NCBI GenBank assembly: GCA_006503535.1
Contig: QYRS01000001.1
Coordinates: 5,146,001-5,210,000, forward strand
DNA from: Arthrinium phaeospermum
Taxonomy: Eukaryota; Ascomycota; Sordariomycetes; Amphisphaeriales; Apiosporaceae
Direction of reading: 5' to 3'
DNA: 64,000 bases
A program made the translations under genes and the position numbers. The notes below the pieces were generated by a model, which saw only the letters and a program-made list of their open reading frames with translations, searched no databases and was not told the DNA's origin. Below are positions 21,108-32,218 of this stretch, piece after piece; positions within the stretch are counted from its first letter, which is position 1; every line of letters begins with the position of its first letter.

Positions 21108-21425
21108 ACAAGTGGCTCGGGGCGAAGGGGGGGTGAACTGACCGCTGCCGCAACTCCAGGAAGGAGGTTTAGCTGAGAACTTGGGGATTCGGGTTTTCCT
21201 ATCACGAGACTTCCAAGTTGCTTCCAATGGGTGAGCAGGTCTTGGGGAAAAGGCGGCGGAACAACAAGTGGCTCGGGGCGAAGGGGGTGAACTGACCGCT
21301 GCCGCAACTCCCAGGAAGGAGGTTTAGCTGAGAATACTTGGGGATTCGGGTTTTCCTATCACGAGACTTCCAAGTTGCTTCCAAATGGGTGAGCAAGGTC
21401 TTGGTGGAAAAGGCGGCGGAACAAC
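21108..21425. repeat. imperfect tandem duplication, unit about 158 bp
   Basis: Copy 1 is 21108-21263 and copy 2 is 21264-21425. Both begin ACAAGTGGCTCGGGGCGAAG and end GGCGGAACAA. Differences are almost all length changes in short runs or 1-2-base gaps: G7 against G5, CTCC/CTCCC, GAAC/GAATAC, CCAATGG/CCAAATGG, GCAGG/GCAAGG, TTGGGG/TTGGTGGG. Copy 2 continues cleanly into the reductase-domain frame while copy 1 does not. Confidence 0.85.
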
Positions 21426-21880
21426 TTGGCCTCGCAGTGCGGATTTACCGGCCATCAAGCGTCACTGGGCCAGATGCCCAGACCCTCGACATTGTCCACA
21501 ACATCATGGACATCTCGCGGAGGATGCGCATGCTTCCCGATATGACGGGTTGGTCTGGGAGCTTCGACTTCATCCCCGTCACGAGTGTCGCGGAAGAGGT
21601 TGTGAACGGGGTCAAGGCACCTTCATCCTGGATCGGTAGACTACTCATCCAACGGATGAGCTCATCTCTGCCGGTCAGGGAGACTCTGGGGTATTTCGAG
21701 CAAGAGACAGGCTATAGGTACCGCCAAGTGGATATGGTCACGTGAATACAAGAGGCCGTTTCGCAGCACGGTATGCCGGAGCTCGTCGCGGGCTATCTGG
21801 GCCTAATACCAAGCCCCCTGGGGGTGTCATGCCCAGTTTCCCACTGATCAGAAGTACGATTCAGATATGATGATGGTCTT
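21338..21880 (+). pseudogene. remnant of a PKS-NRPS terminal reductase (thioester reductase) domain
   Basis: The frame from about 21385 gives S-K-W-V-S-K-V-L-V-E-K-A-A-E-Q-L, then R-I-Y-R-P-S-S-V-T-G and D-F-I-P-V-T-S-V-A-E-E-V-V, the conserved C-terminal half of NAD(P)-binding thioester reductase domains that release products from PKS-NRPS hybrids. A TGA at 21743-21745 stands where a Trp codon is expected, and homologous codons continue after it (I-Q-E-A-V-S-Q-H-G-M-P-E-L-V). The family's tail K-Y-D-S-D appears in another frame near 21855. The rest of the megasynthase is absent. This is a decayed fragment, not a working gene. Confidence 0.7.
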
Positions 21881-22980
21881 TTTGGAGAGAAAGAGGCGTA
21901 CAGACTGTCAGAAGCGCTCAGGATAGCACACAGCACCATAGATGACTGTCAATAACACATTTCCGTATGCCTGTCGATGGGTTTGCCGGCCATACGCTTG
22001 GCCTACCCCGGTAGCTTCACCTCACTGTTTTGGTAGTTCCCAAAATCGCACGCAATAATACCGCCTGTCTGTACTCGTTCTCATGGTAGGATTGGCCGAG
22101 GCGGATTTGCCATGGCACCGGTAAGCTTACGACAAGCATACGTATCCAATCGTGGTGGGCAACAAGCGACTCCCGTCCCTGTTGACGCCGATGTAGCATC
22201 ATGTCTAAGCCCTGTGTGATATCCCTGTGTGATATTCTCTTCTGGCTTGATGTGCGACTATATTCGCTCTTAAAACCAAACCGGCCCTACTTACTTATCA
22301 GTAAACACCTTCTCCCTGAAAGCCATACCTGCACTATAGTTCTGAAGCCCAGCGTCAATGCAAATATTGCCGTTTAATGGGTGCGGGCCAGGGACGTTAT
22401 AAACCCATGTGTTGACGTTTATATGACGATGTCGTCACGTATCCCATCATGAATTGTTCAGTCTCGTCAATTCTAGACGAAAGAGGTCGCTTCTCAGCTC
22501 CGTGAGACGGGGATGACGTTGAAGGTGGGTTGTACAGCTGGAGTTCTTGTACCCTGTTGAAAAGTCATGCTAGGTGGAAGTTCCCTGGAGGAGCTGCTTT
22601 GAAGGTCGCATGGGTAACATTAAGAATTGTGCAGCATCACCACATCTGTGAGGCTGTGTAATCCATAGTATGGCATTCTTAGACACTGATAGAATCATGA
22701 CATCAGATTCTAGTGTCCTCGACTTTCAGTGCCATTCTAGCACCAAGCAGATTGGCCAACCTCAGCGAATTGTCTCATCCTACTCGTAGGGGCAAGCTCA
22801 TCGGAGTTCAACTATTTGATTGGAGCCATTAGCTAGTCCTCCTCGTCTGTTGGCGCCTCAGTCACTTATATAATACCCCAGCTGGCCCTGACGAGAAAAC
22901 TGTTAGCGGCAACGCAACAACTCCATACATTTTGCATTCTTCCTTACTCCTACCTCCTACCCCAAACATATCAAAGAACG
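21881..22980. other. intergenic, promoter side of the KP4-like gene
   Basis: About 1.1 kb of lower GC content with no supportable gene. Confidence 0.5.
22867..22873 (+). promoter_or_regulatory. TATA box of the KP4-like gene
   Basis: TATATAA lies about 110 bp before the ATG at 22981, a usual distance for a regulated secreted-protein gene. Confidence 0.5.
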
Positions 22981-23505
22981 ATGCGTCTCAGCGCCACTAC
23001 CTCTCTTGCCTTCGCCATTCTCGGTGCGAATGTAGCCCCCGTCTCCTGTGGCGACCCCCACGACGCCAGGGACGTCGCATCCGGAAATGGCCTTCTTGCC
23101 CAGCGTGACGAATGGTACGACTGCAAGGGCAGTGGATTGTGCGGCACAATCGCCGTCAAGTCATGCGATCATGCTGTCAACCATAATCTGATACGCAACG
23201 ACGACGTCAATTATGGCGCCCCTGGGTACGGTTCCCCTTCCCCTTCCCATCGTGTGCTGTCACATCAGCTATTACATGTCGGCAAACTCTGCTAACGTCC
23301 TGCCAGGAGTGGTCACTCACGCACTGGCACCTGTGATGGACCGTGTGGTATCTTCATCCAAGGGGGTTCGGGTTGTGCGAGGACTGGCAACCAGATCTGG
23401 TCGGACTACCAAGATATTAGGAAAATTGGTGGATGTAAGAAGTGCGGTACCAAGCACTGGGGCGATGGTTGCATGACGACGATTAACTATGTGAGTGGTT
23501 GTTAG
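22981..23505 (+). CDS. secreted cysteine-rich protein, KP4 killer-toxin-like
   Basis: Two exons (22981-23225, 23307-23505), with a CTAAC branch point 15 bp before the acceptor, give 147 aa. A signal peptide covers about the first 22 residues. The mature part has ten cysteines. Their spacing, the order C-K-G-S then G-x-C-G, the G-C-K-K-C-G pair near the end and the closing I-N-Y-V-S-G-C agree with the KP4 family of small alpha/beta-sandwich proteins with five disulfides, known as virally encoded killer proteins of smut fungi and as chromosomal homologues in many ascomycetes. KP4 itself blocks calcium channels; whether this homologue does so is unknown. The gene is intact. A single Arg at the end of a short pro-region (L-L-A-Q-R) might be a processing site. 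It lies alone between broken accessory DNA and the convergent CAND1 gene. Confidence 0.72.
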
Positions 23506-23986
23506 ACCGGAGAAGTCCTGCGAGTCCCGCGGCATGCTACATTCATTCGTTCAATATATACCGTGTCTTCATCACAAAGGATTGTCTTTGCTGTCGTAGG
23601 CTTCTGCTTGTCGCATACAACCCGTAAACCAATACCACCCCTCCTACTTCACAACACATGCGGCAAGAGGAACGTAGCAAAACCAACTTCATTATTCATC
23701 TCATCTATCAAATGCGTTTGGTGGGAATTTGTGCAATAAAACTGCTGCCGCTGCTTCGCTGCTTCTTCTCGTCTGCCATTGTTCACGGTCGTTCACCATC
23801 AACATCAGACAAGCTTCTTTGCCTCTTCGCTGGTCGTGATCGCCCAGCAGTCGAGTAGTTCGTCCATCTCGGGCCCGGAAAGCATAGGCCGTCCAAGCCG
23901 CTGATCAATCCCACCAACTCAGCCTCAATGTCATCCGACTTCCTCATCTCGGCAACTCGCCTCTCAAGCGACCACTGCTGGGCCAA
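23506..23986. other. convergent 3' region of the KP4-like gene and CAND1
   Basis: No gene. It should hold both polyadenylation regions. Confidence 0.5.
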
Positions 23987-26900
23987 CTAGACCAGATCCT
24001 TACTCTCTTCCCGCAGCACCTTGATCTGCCGCTCAAAGTCCTTGTTGACCCACTCCCAGTACTGCTGCCAGACGGGGTTGCTGACCTGCTGCGTTTGCTG
24101 GTTCGGGGCGGCGCCGGCGGCGTTGGCCGAGGGCAGCGGCGTCTTGGTCCGGTCCGCCAGCAGCAGCGTCACGCGCAGCACGCTCTTGTTGGCCTCCTCT
24201 TGCTTCTCCACCTCCTGCTTGACCGAGCCCTCCTTGAGCTTCGTGCTGAGCGTCTTGCGGTAGCACTCGGCAATCGTGTCGAGGCGGCGCGTCGTCTCCT
24301 CGGGGTCAATCACAATCAGCTTGCTCAGCATCAGGTTGCACAGCGACCGGATGTCGTTCTCGTCCCGCAGGCCGGCAATGACGCGGTCGTAGAACTCGAG
24401 GGAGCTGATGCGCGAGAAGGCGTTCTCCATGAGGGCGTACAGCGTCTCGTATGCGCTCTTGCGAACTTCCAGCCCGTCGTCGACCTGGTGTTTAAAAGGT
24501 CCCATCTGGACTTCGCGGATGAGCTCGGGCTTGATGATGGACTCGATCATGACAAACGGCACCAGCTCGCCCAAGTGGGGCAAGATCAGATCGGGCTTGT
24601 TGTGCGTGGCCGAGTTCAACGTCGTCATGCCGATGCGGCGGATCTCCATGTCCGGCGACTTGAGTACGGTGAGGAGCATCTCAACAAGGACAGGCTTGAG
24701 CATGGCATCGAAGGCCTCGTCGCTGTCGGGGAGGGTGTAACGCAGAGCTTGGATGGCAACAGCGCGGTAGGCAGGTGATGGGCTTTGGAGGAGTTCCTAG
24801 CCGTCGTATGTCAGTCAAAATGAGTCAGATAATAATGGAGCAGAAATGAAAATGGCATGCATACCTGTAGCTTGGGGATGTAAGTTTTGGGCTCGATGAT
24901 TGCCAGGCGACCGATACACTCGGCGCATATGGCCTTGTTGTCCTCGGCCTGCGAGGCGCTGAAGAGCAGCTCCCAGATGGTCGTCTGGTACTGGCCGATA
25001 TCAATCGAAGAGTTCACCACCTGTTGAAGAATTTCACGGATGGCCTGTAGCAGGAGGTATTGATGGGCGTCCTTGGATTGGACGGCTTGCAAGATGACAG
25101 GCAAGAATTCGGCCACGTTACCGGCGCCAGCACGGCCAAGCGCAACAGCAGCAGACATGGAAACCTTGTCGGGTTCCTGGTGGAACTGCTTGAGGAACAA
25201 GTCCGGCTTCATCTCCGACTTGGAGCCCATGCGAAGACCAATCTCGCCGAGGATGGCGAGGGCCAAGCTTTGACGTGCGTTGTCCGAGGCCTGGTTGGCC
25301 GACTCGAGCTCGCGAACGAAACTGCCAATCTCGACTCCAGCGTTTCCTTCACTGGCCACAAAGAGAGCGCCGGCAACCTTGCCAACCACGGCCGGGTCGC
25401 CGCCAACGCCGACTTGGAGCACGCCGCTCATCAAAGGCTTGGCCATGCCGACCTGGCCCACGCTAAGAACCAGGGTGATCAAAGCCTCGAGAGCAGATCC
25501 GGTGATGGTGTGCTTGAGCAGGTCGCAAATGGCCTGGATGAGACCGGGGGTAGAGATGAGGTTCGAGTCCTCTTGCTGCAGTTGGGCCAGGACCAGGAGA
25601 GCGGGTCCGAGCAGGTGGCTGTCGTTGGCCGTGATGACGGGTAGGATAGCAGCCACGATGCCCTCCACCGTGGCGGGGTCCAGGCTTCCCTTGGATGTGG
25701 GGGACGTGACCAAATGCTGCAGGGCCTGGATGCTGGCACCACGAAGAGCGCGGTTGGCCTTACGCAACTGGCCACACAGCTCGAGTGCAACAGGCTGGAT
25801 CCAGGAGGCTTGCAAGCTACCACCCGTCATGGTGTGAGCTGCCACGTTGTCAATAGCACGTACAGCATACAGTCGGGTGGTCTCGTTGCGTAAGCGGTCG
25901 AGCAGCAGGTCCAGCGCGGCTTGGCGTTTCCCGGCATCGAGAAGAGATTGTCCGTCGGCGGTCGATGTGCGAGAAAGCAGAGTACCCAGGGCCTGGATGG
26001 CCCTTTGGCGAACTTCGACATCGGCGTCATTGGCAGCCGTACGGTCAACAATGGTATCGTACAGGGTTTCCAGGTCGGGCTTGTACTTCTGCGAAGTAAG
26101 CCGGGCGCGCGGGGGTGTGATGGCCTTGACAAGCTCCTCGGCAGTGCGGATGGCCTCGCTGCTGACCTTGTAGAAGCGATCCTGAACGGCAGCTACGACG
26201 CCGGCAACAATCTTGGACAGGTAGGCTTGGAACAGGTTGGACGAATGGGTTTTGGCAATGTCGCTGATGAAGACCAGGACGGCCACGCGCAACGTCGTCA
26301 TGGTGGCCGACGCGGCGCCTCCCGACAAGGCCACCGAGGTCGAGACGCTGCTTCCAGTAGTGACCTTGGTGGCGTCAATGATCGGCTGCATAACCTGGTC
26401 GAAGTAGGCAGAGAGACCGCCGTGCTGCACCGAGATGAGGTCGTCCAGCAGGTTGACAATGGCCTGCTTGGTGGAGATCTGCTTTCCCTTGAGAAGCTTG
26501 GTCGCGACCTTGACCAGCTGGGGCGTCAGGTTGGACAAGTCTGCGCGAGGACCGGTGGACGGGACTTCCTCGCGCATGGGCGACGTCAGACCAGTGGCGC
26601 CGTAGGGAGCCTTGTTCATGAAGGCAAAGCCACCGCTGTCCTGGCGCCGACGCTTTCGGCTCTCTGGAAGGGACTGTAGCAACTCTTCGTCGGCGCTGAC
26701 GGACCGGATGATGCCCTCGCCCGTCTTGCGGATCAACAGAGACATGGTGCTGATGACCTCCAGACGCACGCTCTCCTCGCGCTCGTCGAAACGCTTGATG
26801 AGGGGAGCCGCAACCTCCGAGTACAGTGTGCCCTTAGCCAGCAAGTCGCTGCTTCGTGTGGAAATGAGGGTGTACAACGACTTGGCCGCGCATCGCCGGA

Positions 26901-28107
26901 CCTTCCAGCTGGCGTCGTCATCGTCGTCGTCAAAACCTCCGTCATCCTCGAAATCGTCATCGTCGCTGAGACCGTCATCGTCATCGGCTTCCTCATCCTC
27001 GTCCATGTCCTCGTCGTCGTCCATGGCGTAGTTGGGATCGTACTTGAGGTAGCGCAGGCACGAGGAAATGACCTCCTCTGTGTAAGGGCGCATCTTAGTG
27101 CCACAAGACGACAGGAAAGCCTCCAGCGCAATCAGGGCGGCCTCTCGGACCTCGTTGAATTCGATCATCGCACGGTCGTCGCCTTCACTAACGGCGTCGA
27201 GCTGGGCTTGCAGTTCGGGCTGGCTCAGGACCTTGAAGATGTGAGGGAGAAGGCTGGGCAGGTGGTCGCCAAACTGGTGGGGAATGGAGCGAGCCAACGA
27301 GCCCATGATGGTGATGTAGAGCCGGCGCATGACGGGGCTGAGCTTGGGCTGCTTCAAGGAATCATCCATCTTCGTGATGAGGCTGGTGAGCACATCGTCG
27401 GACAGGTACGGGGCAAGAATGGCCAGGGCCACGACGGCGCGCTTCTTGACCGGCGACGAGGTCGACTTTCGCTCCAGGACCTGGACGACGACTTCTTGCA
27501 GCTTCTCAACCTCGAGGACCTGCAGCAGGGGGCCGAAGCAGCGCACGACTTCAATGAGAACGTCGACGGCCTCGGAAGTGGGCTCGCTCTTCTCATCCAG
27601 CAGACCAGGGGTCTCGCCGCCGGCGGGGCTGGTATTGTTGGAGACGCCCAAGATGCGGGGGATAAGGACGCGGCTGATGATGTTGTATGTGTCCATGATG
27701 TCGCGGGTGGGGGCGACGCCACGGACGGGCTTGGGCAGGGCGGAGATGACGTTGCGCAGGGCCAGCGAGGGGAGGGAGTTGTCGACGGCGTTCTGCATCT
27801 TAATCGAGGTGAGCTTCTCGAGGGTGGGGCCAACGGCGGCGATGGGAACGCGGGAAACCAGAGGACCCAAGCACTTTATGGCGAGGTTCTGGACTTCGCC
27901 GTTCTGGTCGTCGAGGGCCTTGACGACGGCGTCGACGGTGCGGGAGGCGAGGCCGTAGTCATGGTTGAGGAAATCGGTCTTGTGCTTGGTGAGGATCTGG
28001 TTCAGGTCGTCGAGGGACATGAAGCGGAAGTCGGGGTCGGGATCGGTCAGCTTCCCCAGCAGGGTGTTGATGGTGCTGGGGTTCGGATTCTGGATCGAGG
28101 TCGCCAT
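23987..28107 (-). CDS. CAND1: cullin-associated NEDD8-dissociated protein (CAND1/TIP120)
   Basis: Exon 1 (28107-24865) and exon 2 (24796-23987) join in phase 0 after K-L-Q to give 1,350 aa. The protein is built of HEAT repeats throughout. The N-terminus (L-L-G-K-L-T-D-P-D-P-D-F-R-F-M-S) and the C-terminal TIP120 domain (E-V-Q-M-G-P-F-K-H-Q-V-D-D-G-L-E, then I-D-P-E-E-T-T-R-R-L-D) are diagnostic. CAND1 wraps around unneddylated cullin-RBX1 and exchanges substrate receptors of SCF ligases, in cytosol and nucleus. An Asp/Glu-rich loop at about residues 360-395 is an insertion found in fungal and animal forms. It is somewhat longer than the animal protein of about 1,230 aa. The 3.2-kb first exon has no frame error, in contrast to the DNA at 8-21 kb. 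Confidence 0.95.
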
Positions 28108-29639
28108 GGTGGGTGGTGGCGAGTCCTGCTTCCCTCACTGTCGGCCGAGTTGTAGTCTATGACATGGAAGTCGCGTGTTGGTGAGGGACGGGAGGAGGGG
28201 TTGGTTGGCGATGTGTTTGGTGTGGCCGCCTGCAGGTTTTATTTATTAGAAATCTGCCTGTCCCTGGCAAGTTGGGTGCTTGGTTGTTGAGATGTGAGGG
28301 AAATGTGACTTTGGCAGAGGGCCCAAGAATGGAGAATCACTGCATGCTACTGTCTGCTGTAGAGAAGTAGGTACGCAGGCAACCATAGGCTAGGCAGGAG
28401 GTGGTGGATCAAGAGAGCATGGGAAAGTTGACGCCAATGAAGGTGAGGCACAGCTGGAACTTACCAGGATCAATGGATGGAATGCAAGGCAGATGCGTCG
28501 GTGGCGGGTCAAGGCGCTTGTTTGTCGCCTCGAGTCGGATACTTGGGAACTCCAAAATGGTGAAATGAAGAGAGAGAACCTGTAAATAATGCAGGTGTGA
28601 AAAGATGTGGTGGAATGAATGATGCTATCAAGACCAATTCCAAACCTTGAACAATTGATCAGCTTGCTGGTTGCTTGTTGCTGGACCTCCAACAGCTTGA
28701 TGTGGTTGTGTTGCCTTGGGACCCGAAAGCAAAAGGCAAGCCACAGTTTGGTGGGGTTGATGGACGAAGCTCCGCCGAAAGATCAAGGCCGCGGGGTCGA
28801 TTACCTAAGGAGCTTGGACCTAGCTCAATTGGCAGCGGACATCAGCCACGCAGATCACTGATTAATTGCCCTGCACCTTCCTGCCTACGACAGAAGCGGC
28901 CTTTTGTTTGATGAACCAAGTGGACACTATTGGATACAGTACTTTTGGGGGGATTGGATTGATGAGCATTTAACTTTGTCAAAGACTCCAATTCAAAGAG
29001 ATCTAACAGCAGATATTGTATGGTCGGAATGATGACCGTGCTGTCTGTTTGATCTGTGGAAGATCTGACTTGGAAGCAAATGCCTTTTAGTGATCGCAGG
29101 GCCTGAAATGGCCAGTGGTGAGTGGTGGTGACGTACATGCCCAGGCAGGCAGTCGCCATTGCTGAACCCAGCTCGCCCCACATGAGCTTTTCCAGATGAA
29201 CAGCAGATGGAGCCCATGCATCTGGTGTACATAAGTGCAGGCAAGCGTTACTCTCAGCGCTAGGTGTAAGTAAGTGTAAGTAGTAACAGGCAGAGATATC
29301 AATTGCAGGCCACGATGGTGAGAGCAACCCGTATTCGATGCAGGTGTTGGATGACGGCAGTCTGGACCCCTTGATTTGATTGGCCAATGGCTTGGCGGCT
29401 TTTCTCTTGTCAATGTTGTGAGCATGTTATCTGTCCCGAGGTCTTGGAACATTGTGTTACCCAATCCTCTTAAACTTTCGTTAAAGCTCGCATCTGTCTC
29501 TCCCATTCCTCCGAAAGTGGCCAGTCAAGCCTCCCAATCCAGCATACGTATTTTCTTTTCTCTTCTCTGCTAACCATTGTCCTTCATTGCCCTTGCCCAC
29601 ACGAGGTTCCTCTTCTTCTTCTACTTCGGGCATTCTACA
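28108..29639. other. divergent gap between CAND1 and a mitochondrial-protein gene
   Basis: 1.5 kb of promoter and leader sequence for two divergent genes. Open frames on the minus strand (28390-29400) have no coding character. Confidence 0.5.
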
Positions 29640-30483
29640 ATGTCGTCCGCTTTCCGAAGCTCTGTCATTCGCACCTCTCTCCGCACTCTCACTCGCCGCT
29701 CGAACCCGACGGCCCGTGTTGCGCGGAGAAGCTATGCCAGTCAGCATGATCCCCACCAGTCCAGCGACTTGCCATGGTAAGCAGGCGACTTCCCCATCCA
29801 ACAATTCATATATCTCTATCGTTCCCAAATGATCTAACACGTAACCCAGGATGATTGCCGGGGGCGGCGTGACGGTGGTCGGCCTCGCCTACCTGTGGCC
29901 CTCTGGCGCCGGCTCCAAAAAGAGCGAGGGTAGCAACATCAGCCGCCACCACGGCGAAGAAAAGGAAGGCGAGGAGCACCACACCACTACGCCCGCCAAG
30001 TCCGAAAGCAAGCAAGAGGCGGACGACGGCAAGCAGCAGAACGACTCAACTTCGGGGGACAAGAAGGACAAGGAGGAAGATACGCCCAAGTCAGACAAGA
30101 AGGCGTCCTCCTCCCCATCTGGGGGTGACCCCAAAGCTTCCCACGGCTCCAGCCAGACGGGTACCCAGGTCCCCCCTCCTTCGGCCGACAACAAGTCCGC
30201 CGCCGAAGCTAGCGACGAGAAGAAGGAGGCCCATGAAGAGGATAAGAAGACGGTGAGTTTATCGCGTGCCTCTGACTACCTGACCTAACCTGCCTTGTCA
30301 ACCCACCTGGTCATGCCAACTAATCATATTCTATTAATCGTGTAGATGGAGAAACGCGAAACCAAAGTGGCCAGCAGCAGCTCCGATATGCCTTCCAAGA
30401 AGACGGCCGCGGAGAACCCTTCCGAGGACCCCAAGAAGGGCGAAGGTGAAGCTGTGAAGAAGAGCGGCTCGTCCAAGGACTAA
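29640..30483 (+). CDS. predicted mitochondrial membrane protein with charged low-complexity tail
   Basis: Three exons (29640-29776, 29850-30252, 30346-30483) give 225 aa. Residues 1-31 are rich in Arg/Ser/Thr without acids (S-S-A-F-R-S-S-V-I-R-T), a typical mitochondrial presequence, ending near A-R-R-S-Y-A-S. One short hydrophobic segment lies at about 47-64 (I-A-G-G-G-V-T-V-V-G-L-A-Y-L-W). The remaining 160 residues are Lys/Glu/Ser-rich and should be disordered. The layout suggests an inner-membrane protein with a soluble charged domain. I do not recognise a named family; similar unnamed proteins are known in Sordariomycetes. Function unknown. Confidence 0.8.
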
Positions 30484-30838
30484 ATCAACTGTTGTGTGTT
30501 GCCACCAACATTGAAAGCTCCTAGGTATTGATGCGAGCACAGCAAGTACTCACTTGACTGGGGCGATGATCATCATCCGCCCTGTGTACCAACATTAATC
30601 CTCATATATATTCTTACTAATGCATCAAGTGCCTTCACCTGGCTAATTCTCGCACATGTCCGCATTGCAGCTAACGAGATAGGATACGATTTCATTGATG
30701 TGCTGCCGAATGGCTATCCTCTGCTTTCTGCCATCTCTTCCGTCTACATCGTGACTTGACGGCTGCTATCTACTTGCTGCAACTAATAACATGAGAGGAG
30801 ATTGTCTAAAGGCACTATCTATTTGAGCACCTGACACT
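30484..30838. other. convergent 3' region
   Basis: 355 bp between the stop codons of two convergent genes. No gene seen. Confidence 0.5.
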
Positions 30839-32099
30839 TTACAGGGCCCCGAAGTCCGCCGAGGGCTCCTCCTTTCCGGCAGCCGACTTGCGGACATCGG
30901 CCTCGGGCTTGGGGTCGAGCGGCTTGTCGAGCCCCAGGCGCTGGCGGGTGGTGTAGGTGGCGATGCCGCCGCTGGGGTCAGCCTCGGTGATGAGCTCCTT
31001 GCGGCGGGTGTCGACCAGCAGGCGGATCAGGTCGGGGCGCATGTAGTGGCCGGCGAAGTCGGCGAGGGTCTTGGTCAGGTGGTTCTCGTCGAGGTCGATG
31101 TCGACAAACATGAGGCCGTCAAAGTCCTTGTCGGGCTTGCCGTTGGGGCGAGGCTGCCGTCGGGGCGGTAGATGCGGGCGTGGCCGTTGTAGGGGCTGGG
31201 GTCCGTCTCGGGCTCGACGCCCTCGGGCGTGTTCTTCTTGAGGCCCTCGACCGAGAGGCGCTGGAAGGGCGCCAGGGTCCAGGTGCCCGTCTCGAGGGCG
31301 TACTCGGGCGTGACGAAGTCGCTGGCGGTGTCGGCGTAGTTGGTGGTGGGGTCGGGCGCGACGCGCTTCTCGACGCCCGGGTAGATGGGCCAGGCGGCGA
31401 CGTGGATCTGCTCGCCCTGCGAGACGTTGAGGCACTTGAGGAAGGGGTTCATGTTCTCCCAGCAGTTGAGCTGGCCGAGGCGGCCGATGTCGGTCTGGGT
31501 CACGCTCATGAAGGTGTCGCCGCTGCCGTCGCCGTAGACGAGCTTCTCGACGTGCGTCGGCTTGATCTTGCGGCGGTGGTTGAGCACCTCGCCCGTGGGC
31601 GAGATGAGCACCTGCGCCAGGTACAGCGTCGCGTGGTCGATCTCGGCGAAGCCCATGGACACGTAGATCTGGTTGTCCCGCGCCGCCCGGCGGATCCGGC
31701 GCATCTCCTCCGAGTCGACGGCCATGGCGTTCTCGCGGTACCGCTTCAGCATCGGCAGCGACTGCAGGTAGTTGACCTTCCACATCCAGTAGGGGTAGCC
31801 CGGGATCCCTGGTGTTGTCAGCCTTCATTCGGTCTTGCAGTAAAGAGTTCCAGAACAAGCATGAGTGCCATTGCCAGGACACAAGGCCACTTACAGACTT
31901 CAGGGAAGGCAACGAGCTTGCATCCGGCCTGGCCGGCTTCGTTGATGAAGCTGATGGTCTTCTGGACACCACCCTCCAGATCGAACCATCCCGGCTCGGA
32001 GGTGACCTAGTATGCCCAATGTCAGCTTCCACGACTATCTCTTCGGATGAAGTTTGCAGGCCAACTTACGGCGGCGGCCTTGTACTTGGTGAGAGGCAT
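30839..32099 (-). CDS. cyanide hydratase (nitrilase superfamily), one apparent 1-bp frameshift
   Basis: Exons 32099-32070, 32006-31895 and 31808-30839 carry a protein closely matching fungal cyanide hydratases, which turn HCN into formamide. The first exon encodes only ten residues. The catalytic set is visible: Glu46 in A-F-P-E, Lys128 in H-R-R-K-I-K-P, Cys163 in L-N-C-W-E-N. Near 31145-31160 the frame changes. Upstream codons end R-P-D-G-S-L-A-P and the conserved continuation ([16 protein letters not shown]) lies one frame over. Loss of one C in the run coding for A-P explains it. With that base the total is 370 aa, a normal length. All active-site residues lie before the break. Either a recent null allele or a sequence error. 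The enzymes form long spirals, and the C-terminal part after the break contributes to assembly. Confidence 0.85.
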
Positions 32100-32210
32100 G
32101 GTGGTGTTGGTTTAGAAACGAGGTTCTTGTAAGTGTCGAAATGTTGTATTGGTGAAGAGGTTGATGTCCAGCGGAAGTTCAATGTTGTTGCTCTAGGTGA
32201 ACGACCGAGA

Positions 32211-32218
32211 TATTTATA
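32211..32218 (-). promoter_or_regulatory. TATA box of the cyanide hydratase gene
   Basis: TATAAATA on the minus strand, about 115 bp before the ATG at 32099. This fits a strongly inducible gene, as known for fungal cyanide hydratases. Confidence 0.45.

Noticed and set aside
21750..22980. possible RIP-mutated repeat (lower GC)
   Set aside because: AT content is only moderately raised and no transposon reading or TA-rich runs are seen.
23783..23986. extension of CAND1 beyond its stop
   Set aside because: CAND1 proteins end at L-R-E-E-x-K-D-L; the frame after the stop is not conserved.
27208..28155. 315-codon open frame antisense to CAND1
   Set aside because: Shadow of the CAND1 exon.
28815..28845. 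tRNA-like D-arm TAGCTCAATTGGCAG
   Set aside because: No acceptor stem, anticodon arm or T-arm (GGTTCRA) can be built around it.
28842..29387. 181-codon open frame, minus strand
   Set aside because: In the CAND1 upstream region; composition unlike proteins of this genome.
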